Source: Verrucomicrobiota bacterium
Lineage (GTDB): Bacteria > Verrucomicrobiota > Verrucomicrobiia > Palsa-1439
Assembly: GCA_003164675.1 (NCBI GenBank)
Contig: PLTX01000112.1
Coordinates: forward strand, 1-37,386
Length of the DNA: 37,386 nucleotides
Reading direction: 5' to 3'
A model generated the notes under the pieces. The model was not told where the DNA came from. It ran no database searches and was given only the letters and a program-made list of their open reading frames with translations. Shown piece after piece: positions 1 to 8,758 of this stretch. Both the position numbers and the translations under genes were made by a program. Numbering within the stretch: position 1 is the first letter of the stretch; each line of letters opens with the position of its first letter.

Positions 1-24
1 AAAATCACTTTTTCAAACACGCTC

Positions 25-339
25 TCAGCCATTTTGCCACGCTGCACTCAAGTCTCGCCACTCAGGATTCATCGCTTCAATGAGCGCAATCTTCTTCTCT
101 CGACGCCAGGGTTTGAGTTGTTTCTCCCGGGCAATTGCGTCCCGAACATTCTCGAAGGTCTCAAAATAGACCAAGCGTGTGACGTTGTACTTTGCGGTGA
201 AACCCGGTGCCAACTTTTGCCGATGCTCAAACAGTCGCCGCTCCAAGTTGTTCGTGACTCCGACGTAGAGCACGCAGGATTTGCTGGCGAGGATGTAGAC
301 GTAATAGGTTCTCACTGAGAGGCACCCTCGGACTGTCAT
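25..339 (-). CDS. GIY-YIG nuclease-domain protein (UPF0213/YhbQ-like)
   Basis: A 104-residue protein that is essentially a single GIY-YIG domain. The signature appears as YYVYIL (about residues 12-17) and YVGVT (about 25-29), followed by the arginine-rich helix NNLERRLFEH and the later segment AIAREKQLKPWRREKK, which carries the conserved acidic residue. The family comprises small structure-specific or orphan nucleases whose cellular role is mostly unknown. The frame stays open upstream to 447, but those extra codons come from the palindromic repeat at 371-461. I therefore start at the ATG just before the domain. The gene stands alone, with the repeat directly upstream. Family assignment is firm; biological role is not. 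Confidence 0.88.
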   Translation of the reverse strand: MTVRGCLSVRTYYVYILASKSCVLYVGVTNNLERRLFEHRQKLAPGFTAKYNVTRLVYFETFENVRDAIAREKQLKPWRREKKIALIEAMNPEWRDLSAAWQNG

Positions 340-370
340 GCGCTTCCAAGGCGCGAAACTGCTCCCTACC

Positions 371-461
371 CTGTCATGCCGAGCTTGTCGAGGCATCTCT
401 GCCGTATGCCGCACGAGGGGACCGGAAACGACGAGACCCCTCGACAAGCTCGGGGTGACAG
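371..461. repeat. Imperfect long palindrome upstream of the GIY-YIG gene
   Basis: The left arm (371-399) and right arm (433-461) are reverse complements over about 29 bp with only a few mismatches. They share the core CCGAGCTTGTCGAGG and are separated by a 33 bp loop. The transcript could form a long hairpin. The sequence looks like a dispersed palindromic intergenic repeat rather than coding DNA. It sits in the upstream region of the GIY-YIG gene on that gene's strand. Confidence 0.7.
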
Positions 462-467
462 AGCTGC

Positions 468-881
468 CTACCTCAACTTCTCCATTCGATTATTCGCCAG
501 TTCATTAGCACAAGCCCTGATGAGCAATGCTTCAACAGAGTCTATGCATTTCGGCGACACTTCGTACGCAGAAAGGAATGAGGCGATGTCCGAAACCGAA
601 TGCCCAGCCGGTGTACTCGTCGTCAGGATGACCGATCGGTTTGAACTCGTTGGTTCGCCCTTCAGCGTCGACTCTTGACACATGACGCTTTCTCCAGTCG
701 TTTGAGCGATTGCGTCGCCCTGCCTAGGAGCGATTGTTGCTCCGGTCGCCTGGCGGCTGGTCTCTTCGTGCTCATTCCAGCCCTTGCTGATAGACAGTCC
801 ATATCGATGATCTCCCAATTGGAAGGCCGGATTTTGCTGATTCAGGCGTTGCAAGAACCGGTCAGCGACCGTACGCGCCAC
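468..881 (-). CDS. Hypothetical protein, possibly the 3' part of a broken gene
   Basis: A 137-codon open frame from a GTG at 881. I do not recognise the family. The product is hydrophilic, without membrane segments or clear motifs, and ends IRACANELANNRMEKLR. The same frame continues upstream past a single TAA (909-911) to an ATG at 974, which would add MSKNNQQQDNTVAYTIVPVNN and a short linker. The layout would suit an older gene of about 168 codons with one nonsense change, for example CAA to TAA. Chance open reading is an equally fair explanation in GC-rich DNA. No good ribosome binding site is seen. Confidence 0.28.
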   Translation of the reverse strand: MARTVADRFLQRLNQQNPAFQLGDHRYGLSISKGWNEHEETSRQATGATIAPRQGDAIAQTTGESVMCQESTLKGEPTSSNRSVILTTSTPAGHSVSDIASFLSAYEVSPKCIDSVEALLIRACANELANNRMEKLR

Positions 882-1060
882 ATTGTATTGGGGAAGACTA
901 TGCGTGAGTTAGTTGTTGACAGGAACAATTGTATACGCTACGGTATTATCTTGTTGTTGGTTGTTCTTTGACATCTGTGTGGGTAGCGGCGGCGTCGGAC
1001 CGGGCAAAACCTGCCGTTGCGGCGGGAGGATCGGTCTTTGATATAGCTTTTTGGACAAAA

Positions 1061-1194
1061 CAAACCCAAGGTTTTTGACAAACAGCGTAGTTACAATGAA
1101 TTGAACGGCAGAGACTTGCGCGTTCACTTTCGAACCGGAAGTGTTTGGGTTTGTTTTTCAAAAAATGGGTTTGTTCTCGCCCGAATTGGGTTTG
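1061..1194. repeat. Spaced CAAACCCA motif cluster
   Basis: TGGGTTTG occurs at 1146-1153, 1166-1173 and 1187-1194, giving spacings of 20 and 21 bp. The reverse complement CAAACCCA lies at 1061-1068. The arms AAAACAAACCCA (1057-1068) and TGGGTTTGTTTT (1146-1157) form a perfect 12 bp inverted repeat. No credible gene covers 975-1341, so this is the main content of that stretch. It may be a dispersed intergenic repeat or a multi-site binding region. Confidence 0.5.
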
Positions 1195-1341
1195 ACTGGG
1201 GGTTACAGCGACGAAATAGCGCCGTCCGGGCGGGGTGTTTAGACCGCTGGGAGGGCTTTCGTGGTCATGAACGAGCGTTCCGCGCGACGTCATTCCGAGT
1301 CGCGCCTTGCGGTCGCAGGATTGCCGACGAAGACGGTCGGA

Positions 1342-2373
<1,032 letters not shown>

Positions 2374-2386
2374 GTGATTCCTCAGC

Positions 2387-3955
2387 CTATGGAATTGTCG
2401 GTGGATTCGCAAGCTCCGGCTGAGCGCCGGTATCCACCAATCGCATCGAGATATCGGTACTGCGAATGAGTTGCCTCTCGCTTGGTGTGAATTCCTCATA
2501 CTGGTAAGGCGTAAACTGCATCGGATGCGCGAAGCGGAGCACGACGGCGCCTTGGGGTGGAAGTTTCGCTTCTTGAATACGCGCCAGATATTGTGCGTTT
2601 AAAAGCACGTATCGGGTCGATTGCGGTGCCGCAGATGAAGGCGCAAACTCATCTTCCAGCTTGAGACAGTCGATCGTGCTCGCCTCCGAAAACGCCCCAT
2701 ACTCCGCAGTCACCAGACGGCGTACGTCGCGTGGAAACCATTGCTCCAGCGGAATCCTAAAATCCCATGACGCTTGCAGAATCAACAGGATCATTCCCAC
2801 CTGAAAGGCCCGTCTTCTCCCAGCCGTGTGCGCCATGTCCCAAACACGCACACCCGCAAATGCTCCAATCAAGCAAAGAAACGGGACCAATTGACGGGCC
2901 ATGCGCCCTTGGACAACGAATTTGCAGAGCACCACGCTGCTGAGTATCAGCAATCCATATAGCGCGCCAAGCATCGCCACCCAAGTCACTCCATAGATCC
3001 GCATCTGTCGATGTCTCGTTGCCGACCACAGAATCCATACCAATGCCGCCACCCAGACAATCAAGAATCCGCGCTCCGCATACCACAGGTAAGTCCACGG
3101 CGCCGACCAACCTTCCGCATACATCGGCGGCCGCGGGACTGCGGCAAAGGACGCCATTCCTTGTAAGAAAGATCGTCCGAAAACCATTACTCGACCAATG
3201 GTAAATAGCGCGAGCCCCGTCACCGCCCCGATCCCAAACCACAGCAGCCGATAACCGGTCTCCCGCACACTGGCGACCTTCCACGTGATTACTGTCGCCG
3301 ATATGACGAATACAATCGCCCAGTAGCCGTAATACGTGAAGAACGCCGCCCCGGCCAGCCAGCCGCTAAACAGCAAACGCGCCCACCCGCCGTTCGGCAT
3401 TCCGACTGCCAGGCTTCCCAACACCAGAGCCAGTGAGGCGTCATAGGGCAATGTATGACGCGAGTAATAGAACATCGTGTTCGATCCCGCCATCAGCGCC
3501 ATCGCCATAAACGCCTCTGTGCGATTGCCCCCGGCGCGGCGAACAATCATCCCGATCAACAGGATCGAGATTACCGATGCCAGGGAGAGGACCACGGCAC
3601 TGAAACGAACCGTGGCTTCAAACGGCATCTGGCCGACGGAAACACCAGTCAGCCATGCCCACGCCCAATGCATCGCTACAGGCACACAACCCAAGCAGGT
3701 GAATCCGGGGTGCTGGTTCCAGTCCAGAATCGGTTCAAGGGCCTGTTTCCAAAGCCCCTGGCTGAGGCGATACACGACAACACCGGACCACCAAAACCGC
3801 TTCTCGTCGGGGAACCAATACTGTCCTCCGGCAAACACCAGCCACCAACGCAAGGCAACGCACACTCCAATCAAACCCAAAGTGCGCCAATCCCATCGCG
3901 CCACTCGCAACCATTCTCCACCATTTGTCATCCCCGCCTTGTGCTCGTGAAGCAT
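2387..3955 (-). CDS. Multi-pass membrane protein, GT-C / GT39-like glycosyltransferase
   Basis: A 522-residue protein with about ten hydrophobic segments and a soluble C-terminal tail (from about residue 400). The first periplasmic loop carries WFPDEKRFWW, an acidic motif placed where GT-C fold enzymes (ArnT/PMT type) keep their catalytic acid. HPGF and YYSRHTLPYD are also typical of these lipid-linked-sugar transferases. The likely role is transfer of a sugar from a polyprenyl carrier to an envelope acceptor; the substrate cannot be told. Two starts are possible: ATG 3955 (used here) or ATG 3931, which has a weak AAGG upstream. The gene lies 14 bp after the GT9 gene and 13 bp before pheS, so it is probably cotranscribed. 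Confidence 0.8.
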   Translation of the reverse strand: MLHEHKAGMTNGGEWLRVARWDWRTLGLIGVCVALRWWLVFAGGQYWFPDEKRFWWSGVVVYRLSQGLWKQALEPILDWNQHPGFTCLGCVPVAMHWAWAWLTGVSVGQMPFEATVRFSAVVLSLASVISILLIGMIVRRAGGNRTEAFMAMALMAGSNTMFYYSRHTLPYDASLALVLGSLAVGMPNGGWARLLFSGWLAGAAFFTYYGYWAIVFVISATVITWKVASVRETGYRLLWFGIGAVTGLALFTIGRVMVFGRSFLQGMASFAAVPRPPMYAEGWSAPWTYLWYAERGFLIVWVAALVWILWSATRHRQMRIYGVTWVAMLGALYGLLILSSVVLCKFVVQGRMARQLVPFLCLIGAFAGVRVWDMAHTAGRRRAFQVGMILLILQASWDFRIPLEQWFPRDVRRLVTAEYGAFSEASTIDCLKLEDEFAPSSAAPQSTRYVLLNAQYLARIQEAKLPPQGAVVLRFAHPMQFTPYQYEEFTPSERQLIRSTDISMRLVDTGAQPELANPPTIP

Positions 3956-3969
3956 ACCCACACGTTTTA

Positions 3970-4923
3970 TTAAACAAGAAAAGTCTTTGCCGCTTCGAGC
4001 ACCTGCTCGACAGAGACCAGTTTCATGCATTCCATGTACACGTTGTTGGCGCAAGTGTCTTTGAAGCACGGCGAACACGGAACCCCGGCGCGCAGGACGA
4101 CGTGGCGCTTGCCGTACGGTCCGGTGAGCGCCGGATCCGTCGGCCCAAAGATCGCGACCACGGGAGTGCCCACGGCCGCCGCAAGGTGCATCGGGCCGCT
4201 GTCGTTGGTGATGACGACCTGGCAACGGCGATAGAGCTCCGCGAGCTGAAAGAGGTCGGTCTGGCCCGCGAGATTTCGTCGTCCTTGGGCAATCCTGTCG
4301 ATTTGCTCGCGTTCGGTTGCCGAACCCGTCAACACGACGCGCTCGGAGGGGAGGCGACGGATGAGTTCAGCGAACCTGTCGTTGCCCCACAGCTTTGTTG
4401 CCCAACGTGCGGATGGATTCACGGCAATCAGACCTTCGGACGCTACCGATCCGGACACCCCGAGTGGAAATTCGACGGGAGTGGAGTCGCAACCCAGGTG
4501 CTGCGCGGTCCGAAGATACCGGTCCACGGCATGCGCGCGCGGAACCTCGACGATCTCGTTGTGGAACAATCTCGCGCCTTCGCGCGCGTCACTCAAACCG
4601 ATGCGGCGTGGCGCCCGGGTCGCCCAACAAATGATACCGCTGCGCAACAGCCCCTGCAGGTCGATGGCGATATCGAAATGCCGGCCCTGGAGCGTGGCAA
4701 GGAAGTTCCCGAAACGCGGAAGTTGCGTCAGCGAACCAAACCGCCTGCGCTCGAATGGAATGATTTCGTCAATGATCGGGCAGTGTTGCAACAGCGACGT
4801 GAGGGTGTCGTTCACCAACCAAGAGATGTGCGCCTGGGGATATTTCCGGCGGATGAGATTGACCGTCGGCAGCGCATGGACGACGTCCCCGAGCGAACTG
4901 GGTTTAATGATGAGAATCCGCAT
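3970..4923 (-). CDS. Glycosyltransferase family 9 (lipopolysaccharide heptosyltransferase-like)
   Basis: A 317-residue GT-B enzyme of the WaaC/WaaF family, which adds heptose-like sugars from ADP-heptose to the lipopolysaccharide inner core at the inner membrane. The N-terminus MRILIIKPSSLGDVVHALP is the classic acceptor-side loop. The donor-site motif NDSGPMHLAAAVGTPVVAIF lies at 240-259. Near the end, CSPCFKDTC (283-291) is a cysteine group seen in several GT9 proteins. The start is well fixed by this N-terminal motif. The gene sits between the metallophosphoesterase and GT-C-like genes on the same strand. The exact sugar and acceptor are unknown. Confidence 0.93.
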   Translation of the reverse strand: MRILIIKPSSLGDVVHALPTVNLIRRKYPQAHISWLVNDTLTSLLQHCPIIDEIIPFERRRFGSLTQLPRFGNFLATLQGRHFDIAIDLQGLLRSGIICWATRAPRRIGLSDAREGARLFHNEIVEVPRAHAVDRYLRTAQHLGCDSTPVEFPLGVSGSVASEGLIAVNPSARWATKLWGNDRFAELIRRLPSERVVLTGSATEREQIDRIAQGRRNLAGQTDLFQLAELYRRCQVVITNDSGPMHLAAAVGTPVVAIFGPTDPALTGPYGKRHVVLRAGVPCSPCFKDTCANNVYMECMKLVSVEQVLEAAKTFLV

Positions 4924-5009
4924 CGTGCGCGAGCTTACGATGTGTCCGCGCTTCTGTGAAGCGCCGGTTTTGGGCGCTCCCGTCCGTCGCTGGCCCGGTG
5001 AGCGACACC

Positions 5010-5750
5010 CTACCGGCCGTGTGCCAGGCGCTCGGCGAGCGACTCGGGCAGTCCGGCGGCGCGAATCTTCTTCTGCGTGACGCCGATGTCGTAGTCCACA
5101 CGGCGCAATTCGATGACGTTACTTATGAGATCGAACACCGCGTAGGAGCTCTTGGGGTTGCGATCCCGCGGCTGGCCCACGGAGCCGACATTGATAAAAT
5201 ACTTGCGGCCGACTTCGATTTTGATCTTCGAGTACAGGCCCCCTTGCAACCCCGTGGGACCGCGGACAAATGCCACAGGTACGTGGGTGTGGCCGTTGAA
5301 GCAGACCGGCGTGTGCTGATAATTGAAACTGGCCTGCGCAGCCAGACGGTCGAAGACATACGCCCATTTTTCCGGCAGATCGAGCGTGGCGTGAACGATG
5401 GTGAACGATTCGACATGCCGAACATACTTGAGGTCGCGCAGCCAGGCCTTCTCCTCGGCGCTCAACTGGGTACGGGTCCAGCGGATGGCCTCGGCTGCCA
5501 TCGGATTGAACCCGGTAAGTTCGATTTCCGAGGTGCAGTATTCGTCATGGTTGCCCATGATCACGGGGCACTCCAGACGACGAATCGTGTCGAGGCATTC
5601 CTTCGGATTCGGCCCGTAACCGACAATGTCGCCGAGACAGACGTAATGCGTACATTTCTGCTCCCGCGTGTCCTTGAGCACCACGTCGAGCCCTTCGAGG
5701 TTCCCATGAATGTCACTGAGGATTGCGTAGCGTAGGGCGGTATTGGCCAT
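5010..5750 (-). CDS. Calcineurin-like metallophosphoesterase (YfcE/MJ0936-like)
   Basis: A 246-residue two-metal phosphoesterase. All metal-binding blocks are visible: SDIHGN (12-17), GDIVGYGP (40-47), GNHDE (66-70), His120 in VHATLD and GHTHVP (153-158). Members hydrolyse phosphodiesters, nucleotides or protein phosphates, and the substrate cannot be predicted from sequence. The start ATG at 5750 lies 2 bp after the stop of the upstream membrane protein gene, implying coupled translation. An 86 bp gap follows before the GT9 gene. The protein has no signal peptide and is probably cytosolic. Confidence 0.92.
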   Translation of the reverse strand: MANTALRYAILSDIHGNLEGLDVVLKDTREQKCTHYVCLGDIVGYGPNPKECLDTIRRLECPVIMGNHDEYCTSEIELTGFNPMAAEAIRWTRTQLSAEEKAWLRDLKYVRHVESFTIVHATLDLPEKWAYVFDRLAAQASFNYQHTPVCFNGHTHVPVAFVRGPTGLQGGLYSKIKIEVGRKYFINVGSVGQPRDRNPKSSYAVFDLISNVIELRRVDYDIGVTQKKIRAAGLPESLAERLAHGR

Positions 5751-5752
5751 GG

Positions 5753-6544
5753 TTATGGTGTTGGTTGGGGAAAGACGCGTTGTTGGTTGGGGATTTGCAG
5801 GTAATCTTCCAGCCTGCGAATTTCCCGCTCAATGATGCTCCACGCCTGCTCAGTCGTGGAATGATCCAGACGCCACAGGCGTTTCCACTCCTCATACGCA
5901 GCTTTGAGGTCGCCACACTTTTCGAGCGCCCGCGCATAAAGGCGGGGGACGAACTGCGGCGCATCGGGGTAACTCGTTGCCATTGCGAGATAATCGGCGC
6001 TCTTGCAAAACGCCTCACTACATGGCGGGTCATCGCAGTCCTTGCTCAGCTTCTCGAAATAGAGCCAGCCCATGGTGAAATACAACTCGTACCGGTTCGG
6101 TATGTTCTCAATTCCGCGCAAGATAAATTGCCGCGCCTTTTCGTGCCATTCGCGCTCCCGCTTGATGGCCTCGGCTTTCGTTCGGTTTTTCGGGTCCGAA
6201 AATGCGCCGTAGCCAATGTTCCAGGCCATGTGCCACTGGCCCAGATCCCAAAACATGATCGACTGCGGTTGCAGGGTGACGGCGACTTCGATGTTGCGGT
6301 ATTGCCGCAGCCACTCCCTCTTCTCCCAGAAGCCGTGGCCCTGGATCCACAAGAAATCGGCGACGATGCCACGCATCCCGGCCAGTAGCGCAATGGCGAG
6401 GTTCTGCCCGATGGCCTCGCGCAACTGGAACGTCACGTGCGCCCCCCCATACTTCATCTGGAGCCGTTCGGTGCGCAGTGCGTTCTCCAACGGCAGCAAG
6501 GCAAACCCGATGCCGAAAAGTACGATGACCACAAGCAGTTTCAT
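5753..6544 (-). CDS. Membrane-anchored protein of unknown function with TPR-like helices
   Basis: A 263-residue protein beginning with a hydrophobic anchor (about residues 1-19, MKLLVVIVLFGIGFALLPL). The striking segment is VADFLWIQGHGFWEKREW (61-78), followed by helical repeats with the look of degenerate TPRs (MGWLYFEKLSK; ARALEKCGDLKAAYEEWKRL). It follows the ABC permease gene by 9 bp and precedes the metallophosphoesterase by 2 bp. The context suggests a periplasmic or membrane partner of that ABC exporter. I know no assigned function, so this is inference from position only. Confidence 0.85.
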   Translation of the reverse strand: MKLLVVIVLFGIGFALLPLENALRTERLQMKYGGAHVTFQLREAIGQNLAIALLAGMRGIVADFLWIQGHGFWEKREWLRQYRNIEVAVTLQPQSIMFWDLGQWHMAWNIGYGAFSDPKNRTKAEAIKREREWHEKARQFILRGIENIPNRYELYFTMGWLYFEKLSKDCDDPPCSEAFCKSADYLAMATSYPDAPQFVPRLYARALEKCGDLKAAYEEWKRLWRLDHSTTEQAWSIIEREIRRLEDYLQIPNQQRVFPQPTP

Positions 6545-6553
6545 CCGCGCCTT

Positions 6554-7453
6554 CTAAATCTCCCGCCGTGAAAACACCAGATGGGCCGCGACCACGATCA
6601 CCAGGGTCCGAGCCACCCCATAGGTGACAATCTGGCCAATGTGACCCCACGGAACCACTTTTCCAAGGTTGATCTCATCGGCGATGCTGAACAATCCAAA
6701 GTCCGGGAACACCGCCAGCACCGCCATGAACAATCGGTGAGCGCCCCACATTTCCGCGGCGGTTCCCCGTAACATTCCCACGACATATACCATGAACGGC
6801 ACGACGACGTTGAACACCAGCGAGGTGGAAAACGTCGATACCAGAAGCGTTACCGATGCGATCAGTGTCGCCTTTGCCAGATCCGCGACCAACGCCTTCA
6901 CCAATTCCACGTCGAGCACCTCGGTTTGGATCTGCTCGATTTGCTTCTGTGCTTCCACGTGCGCGGCCGGCGACTCGCCCACGTAGGACTGGCTCAACTC
7001 CCGGATCATCCCCTGTTCCTTGATCCAGAGAACCGCCGCAAACAAGATGCACATCGCGGCCATGCTCAACAACAGCAACAACAAGCTCCCGCAAAATTTC
7101 CCGAGCAGGAATTCGAAGCGCCGTACCGGTTTGGCGAGAATGGTGTAGATGGTTCGATTCTCTACTTCGCTGGGCAACAATTGCGCGGTACCCACGATGG
7201 CGATCAACGTCGTGATGACCGAGATCACCCCAAGACAGGTGTCCTTGATGAACTTCATCTGTTCGCCAAAGGTAAATTGAGCGAAAAATACCGCCAAGGC
7301 GATGAATACCAGCCCGATCAACAGGAACAGGATGAACACCTTTTGGCGGACCGCTTCGGTAAGCGTGTTGACGGCGATCACACTCACCCGGTGCGCGGAA
7401 AAACCGACCCGTTCGCGGCTCATGGATGGCGCGGCAATGGCGCTTTCAGTCAT
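6554..7453 (-). CDS. ABC transporter permease (ABC-2 type)
   Basis: A protein of about 299 residues with an N-terminal cytosolic segment and about six membrane spans, the first at VFILFLLIGLVFIALAVFF. The segment VENRTIYTILAKPVRRFEF is the typical cytoplasmic coupling region of ABC-2 permeases (NatB/CcmB/YhaP-like), where the pump contacts its ATPase. A long extramembrane loop (about 145-185) separates the central spans. I prefer ATG 7453, because AGAGG lies about six bases upstream; a GTG at 7459 is also in frame. The gene overlaps the end of the ATPase gene by 8 bp, so the two subunits are surely coexpressed. The exported substrate is unknown. Confidence 0.9.
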   Translation of the reverse strand: MTESAIAAPSMSRERVGFSAHRVSVIAVNTLTEAVRQKVFILFLLIGLVFIALAVFFAQFTFGEQMKFIKDTCLGVISVITTLIAIVGTAQLLPSEVENRTIYTILAKPVRRFEFLLGKFCGSLLLLLLSMAAMCILFAAVLWIKEQGMIRELSQSYVGESPAAHVEAQKQIEQIQTEVLDVELVKALVADLAKATLIASVTLLVSTFSTSLVFNVVVPFMVYVVGMLRGTAAEMWGAHRLFMAVLAVFPDFGLFSIADEINLGKVVPWGHIGQIVTYGVARTLVIVVAAHLVFSRREI

Positions 7454-8309
7454 GTTCACCCTCTCTTCGCTGGTCCTTTCTCAGGGCTTCCAGGAACAAT
7501 GCCTCCAACGTTGTCTGAGGATGCCCGACGGATACAATCGATGCGCCCGTGGCTCGTACCGCTTCCTCGACCCGAGCGCGGGCCGCTTCCGGCAGGTCCT
7601 GAACCGTGATGCTCAGCCGTCGTTGATCACTGATGAGCGTTTGGACGTCGCCCTCCAGGATCATCTGTCCGCGGTTTAGAACACCGATGCGGTCGCAAAT
7701 GTCCTGGACCTGCGCCAGCAGATGCGAACTAAGCAGGACTGTTTTGCCCATGCCTTTCAACCGCAAGATGAGGTCGCGAATATCCTTGCTGCCGATGGGG
7801 TCCACACCGGCCGTTGGTTCGTCAAGCAACAGCAGTTTCGGATCATGGATCAGCGCCTGCGCCAAGCCGATGCGTTGCAGCATGCCCTTCGAGTATCCCG
7901 CCAGCCGACGGTGGCGCGCGCGGGTCAAGCCAACCAGATCCAATAGTTCTTCGATCCGTTTCTTCAGCGTTGCGCCTCGCATGCCGCACAGTTTCCCGTA
8001 AAATTCGAGCGTCTCGGCGCCGGTCAGATAGCGGTAGAAATAGGGATTTTCGGGAAGAAACCCAACGTGGAGCCGCGATACCACCTTGCTGCAGGGTACA
8101 TCGAAAATCCATGCACTCCCCTCGGTGGGGACCACAAGGTCAAGCACCAGCTTGAGCGTGGTGCTCTTTCCCGAACCGTTTGGGCCGAGCAACCCGTACA
8201 CTTCACCTTCCCGGACCCGCAAGTTGAGCTTCTCCAGCGCCAGCAGTTTCCCCTTCCGCCAGCCCAAATCGTATTTCTTCGTCAGTTGCTCTGTTCGAAT
8301 GGCATCCAT
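7446..8309 (-). CDS. ABC transporter ATP-binding protein
   Basis: A 287-residue nucleotide-binding subunit that powers the permease encoded next to it. Walker A is GPNGSGKST (42-50), the signature is GYSKGMLQRIGLAQ (138-151), Walker B with catalytic Glu is LLLLDEPTAGVD (159-170) and the switch His lies in SSHLL (194-198). The Q-loop position reads FLPENP, with Glu in place of Gln, as in many exporters of the CcmA/NatA group. The ATG at 8309 shares a base with the acylphosphatase stop codon (TGATG), so translation is coupled. A C-terminal regulatory extension follows residue 220. Confidence 0.95.
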   Translation of the reverse strand: MDAIRTEQLTKKYDLGWRKGKLLALEKLNLRVREGEVYGLLGPNGSGKSTTLKLVLDLVVPTEGSAWIFDVPCSKVVSRLHVGFLPENPYFYRYLTGAETLEFYGKLCGMRGATLKKRIEELLDLVGLTRARHRRLAGYSKGMLQRIGLAQALIHDPKLLLLDEPTAGVDPIGSKDIRDLILRLKGMGKTVLLSSHLLAQVQDICDRIGVLNRGQMILEGDVQTLISDQRRLSITVQDLPEAARARVEEAVRATGASIVSVGHPQTTLEALFLEALRKDQRREGEHD

Positions 8310-8584
8310 CAATGTCGTATCTCGAAGCCGCGGAATTCTTCCGTGGCATCGCTCCAATTCACGTCGGCATTTCGTATGTGGCTTCCAAGTTGGCTGGTCC
8401 GCAGGGCCTCGGCATAAGCCCGCACCTCTTCTTCGGCTCCCTCGGCAACCAGCTCCACCCGTCCATCAGGCAGATTGCGAACGTACCCTGTCACTTCGTA
8501 TCCGCAAGCAATTTCACGCGCAATGTACCGAAATCCAATCCCTTGCACCCTCCCCGTATAAAAGACCATCGCGCGTTTCACCAT
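8309..8584 (-). CDS. acyP: Acylphosphatase
   Basis: A 91-residue enzyme that hydrolyses carboxyl-phosphate bonds such as acetyl phosphate or 1,3-bisphosphoglycerate. The catalytic block GRVQGIGFRY (11-20) supplies Arg19, and GYVRNLPDGRVE (33-44) supplies Asn37, the two invariant active-site residues. An in-frame ATG at 8611 would add nine residues, but the start at 8584 fits the usual family length. It is the first gene of the minus-strand run and its stop overlaps the ATPase start. Placement in front of an ABC exporter is unusual and its purpose unclear. Confidence 0.93.
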   Translation of the reverse strand: MVKRAMVFYTGRVQGIGFRYIAREIACGYEVTGYVRNLPDGRVELVAEGAEEEVRAYAEALRTSQLGSHIRNADVNWSDATEEFRGFEIRH

Positions 8585-8703
8585 ACAGTCAGACAACGAG
8601 ACTATCGACAAACCGCAAACCAGTCAAGAGAACGGCTCAACTGGTACCGGTTTGGAACCGACCCCCACAGTCGCGAAACCGCACTCCCGTTACATTCTGG
8701 GGC

Positions 8704-8733
8704 TTGCATTTTGGCGTCCACCGGGTTTAGAAT
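8704..8733 (+). promoter_or_regulatory. Sigma70-type promoter candidate for the 8759 gene
   Basis: TTGCAT (8704-8709) and TAGAAT (8728-8733, five of six matches to TATAAT) are separated by 18 bp. Transcription would begin near 8740 and leave a leader of about 19 bases containing the strong ribosome binding site GGAGGAG (8748-8754). The site lies in the divergent gap between acyP and the 8759 gene. Confidence 0.42.
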
Positions 8734-8758
8734 TGTTGCGTCACCCCGGAGGAGCGCT

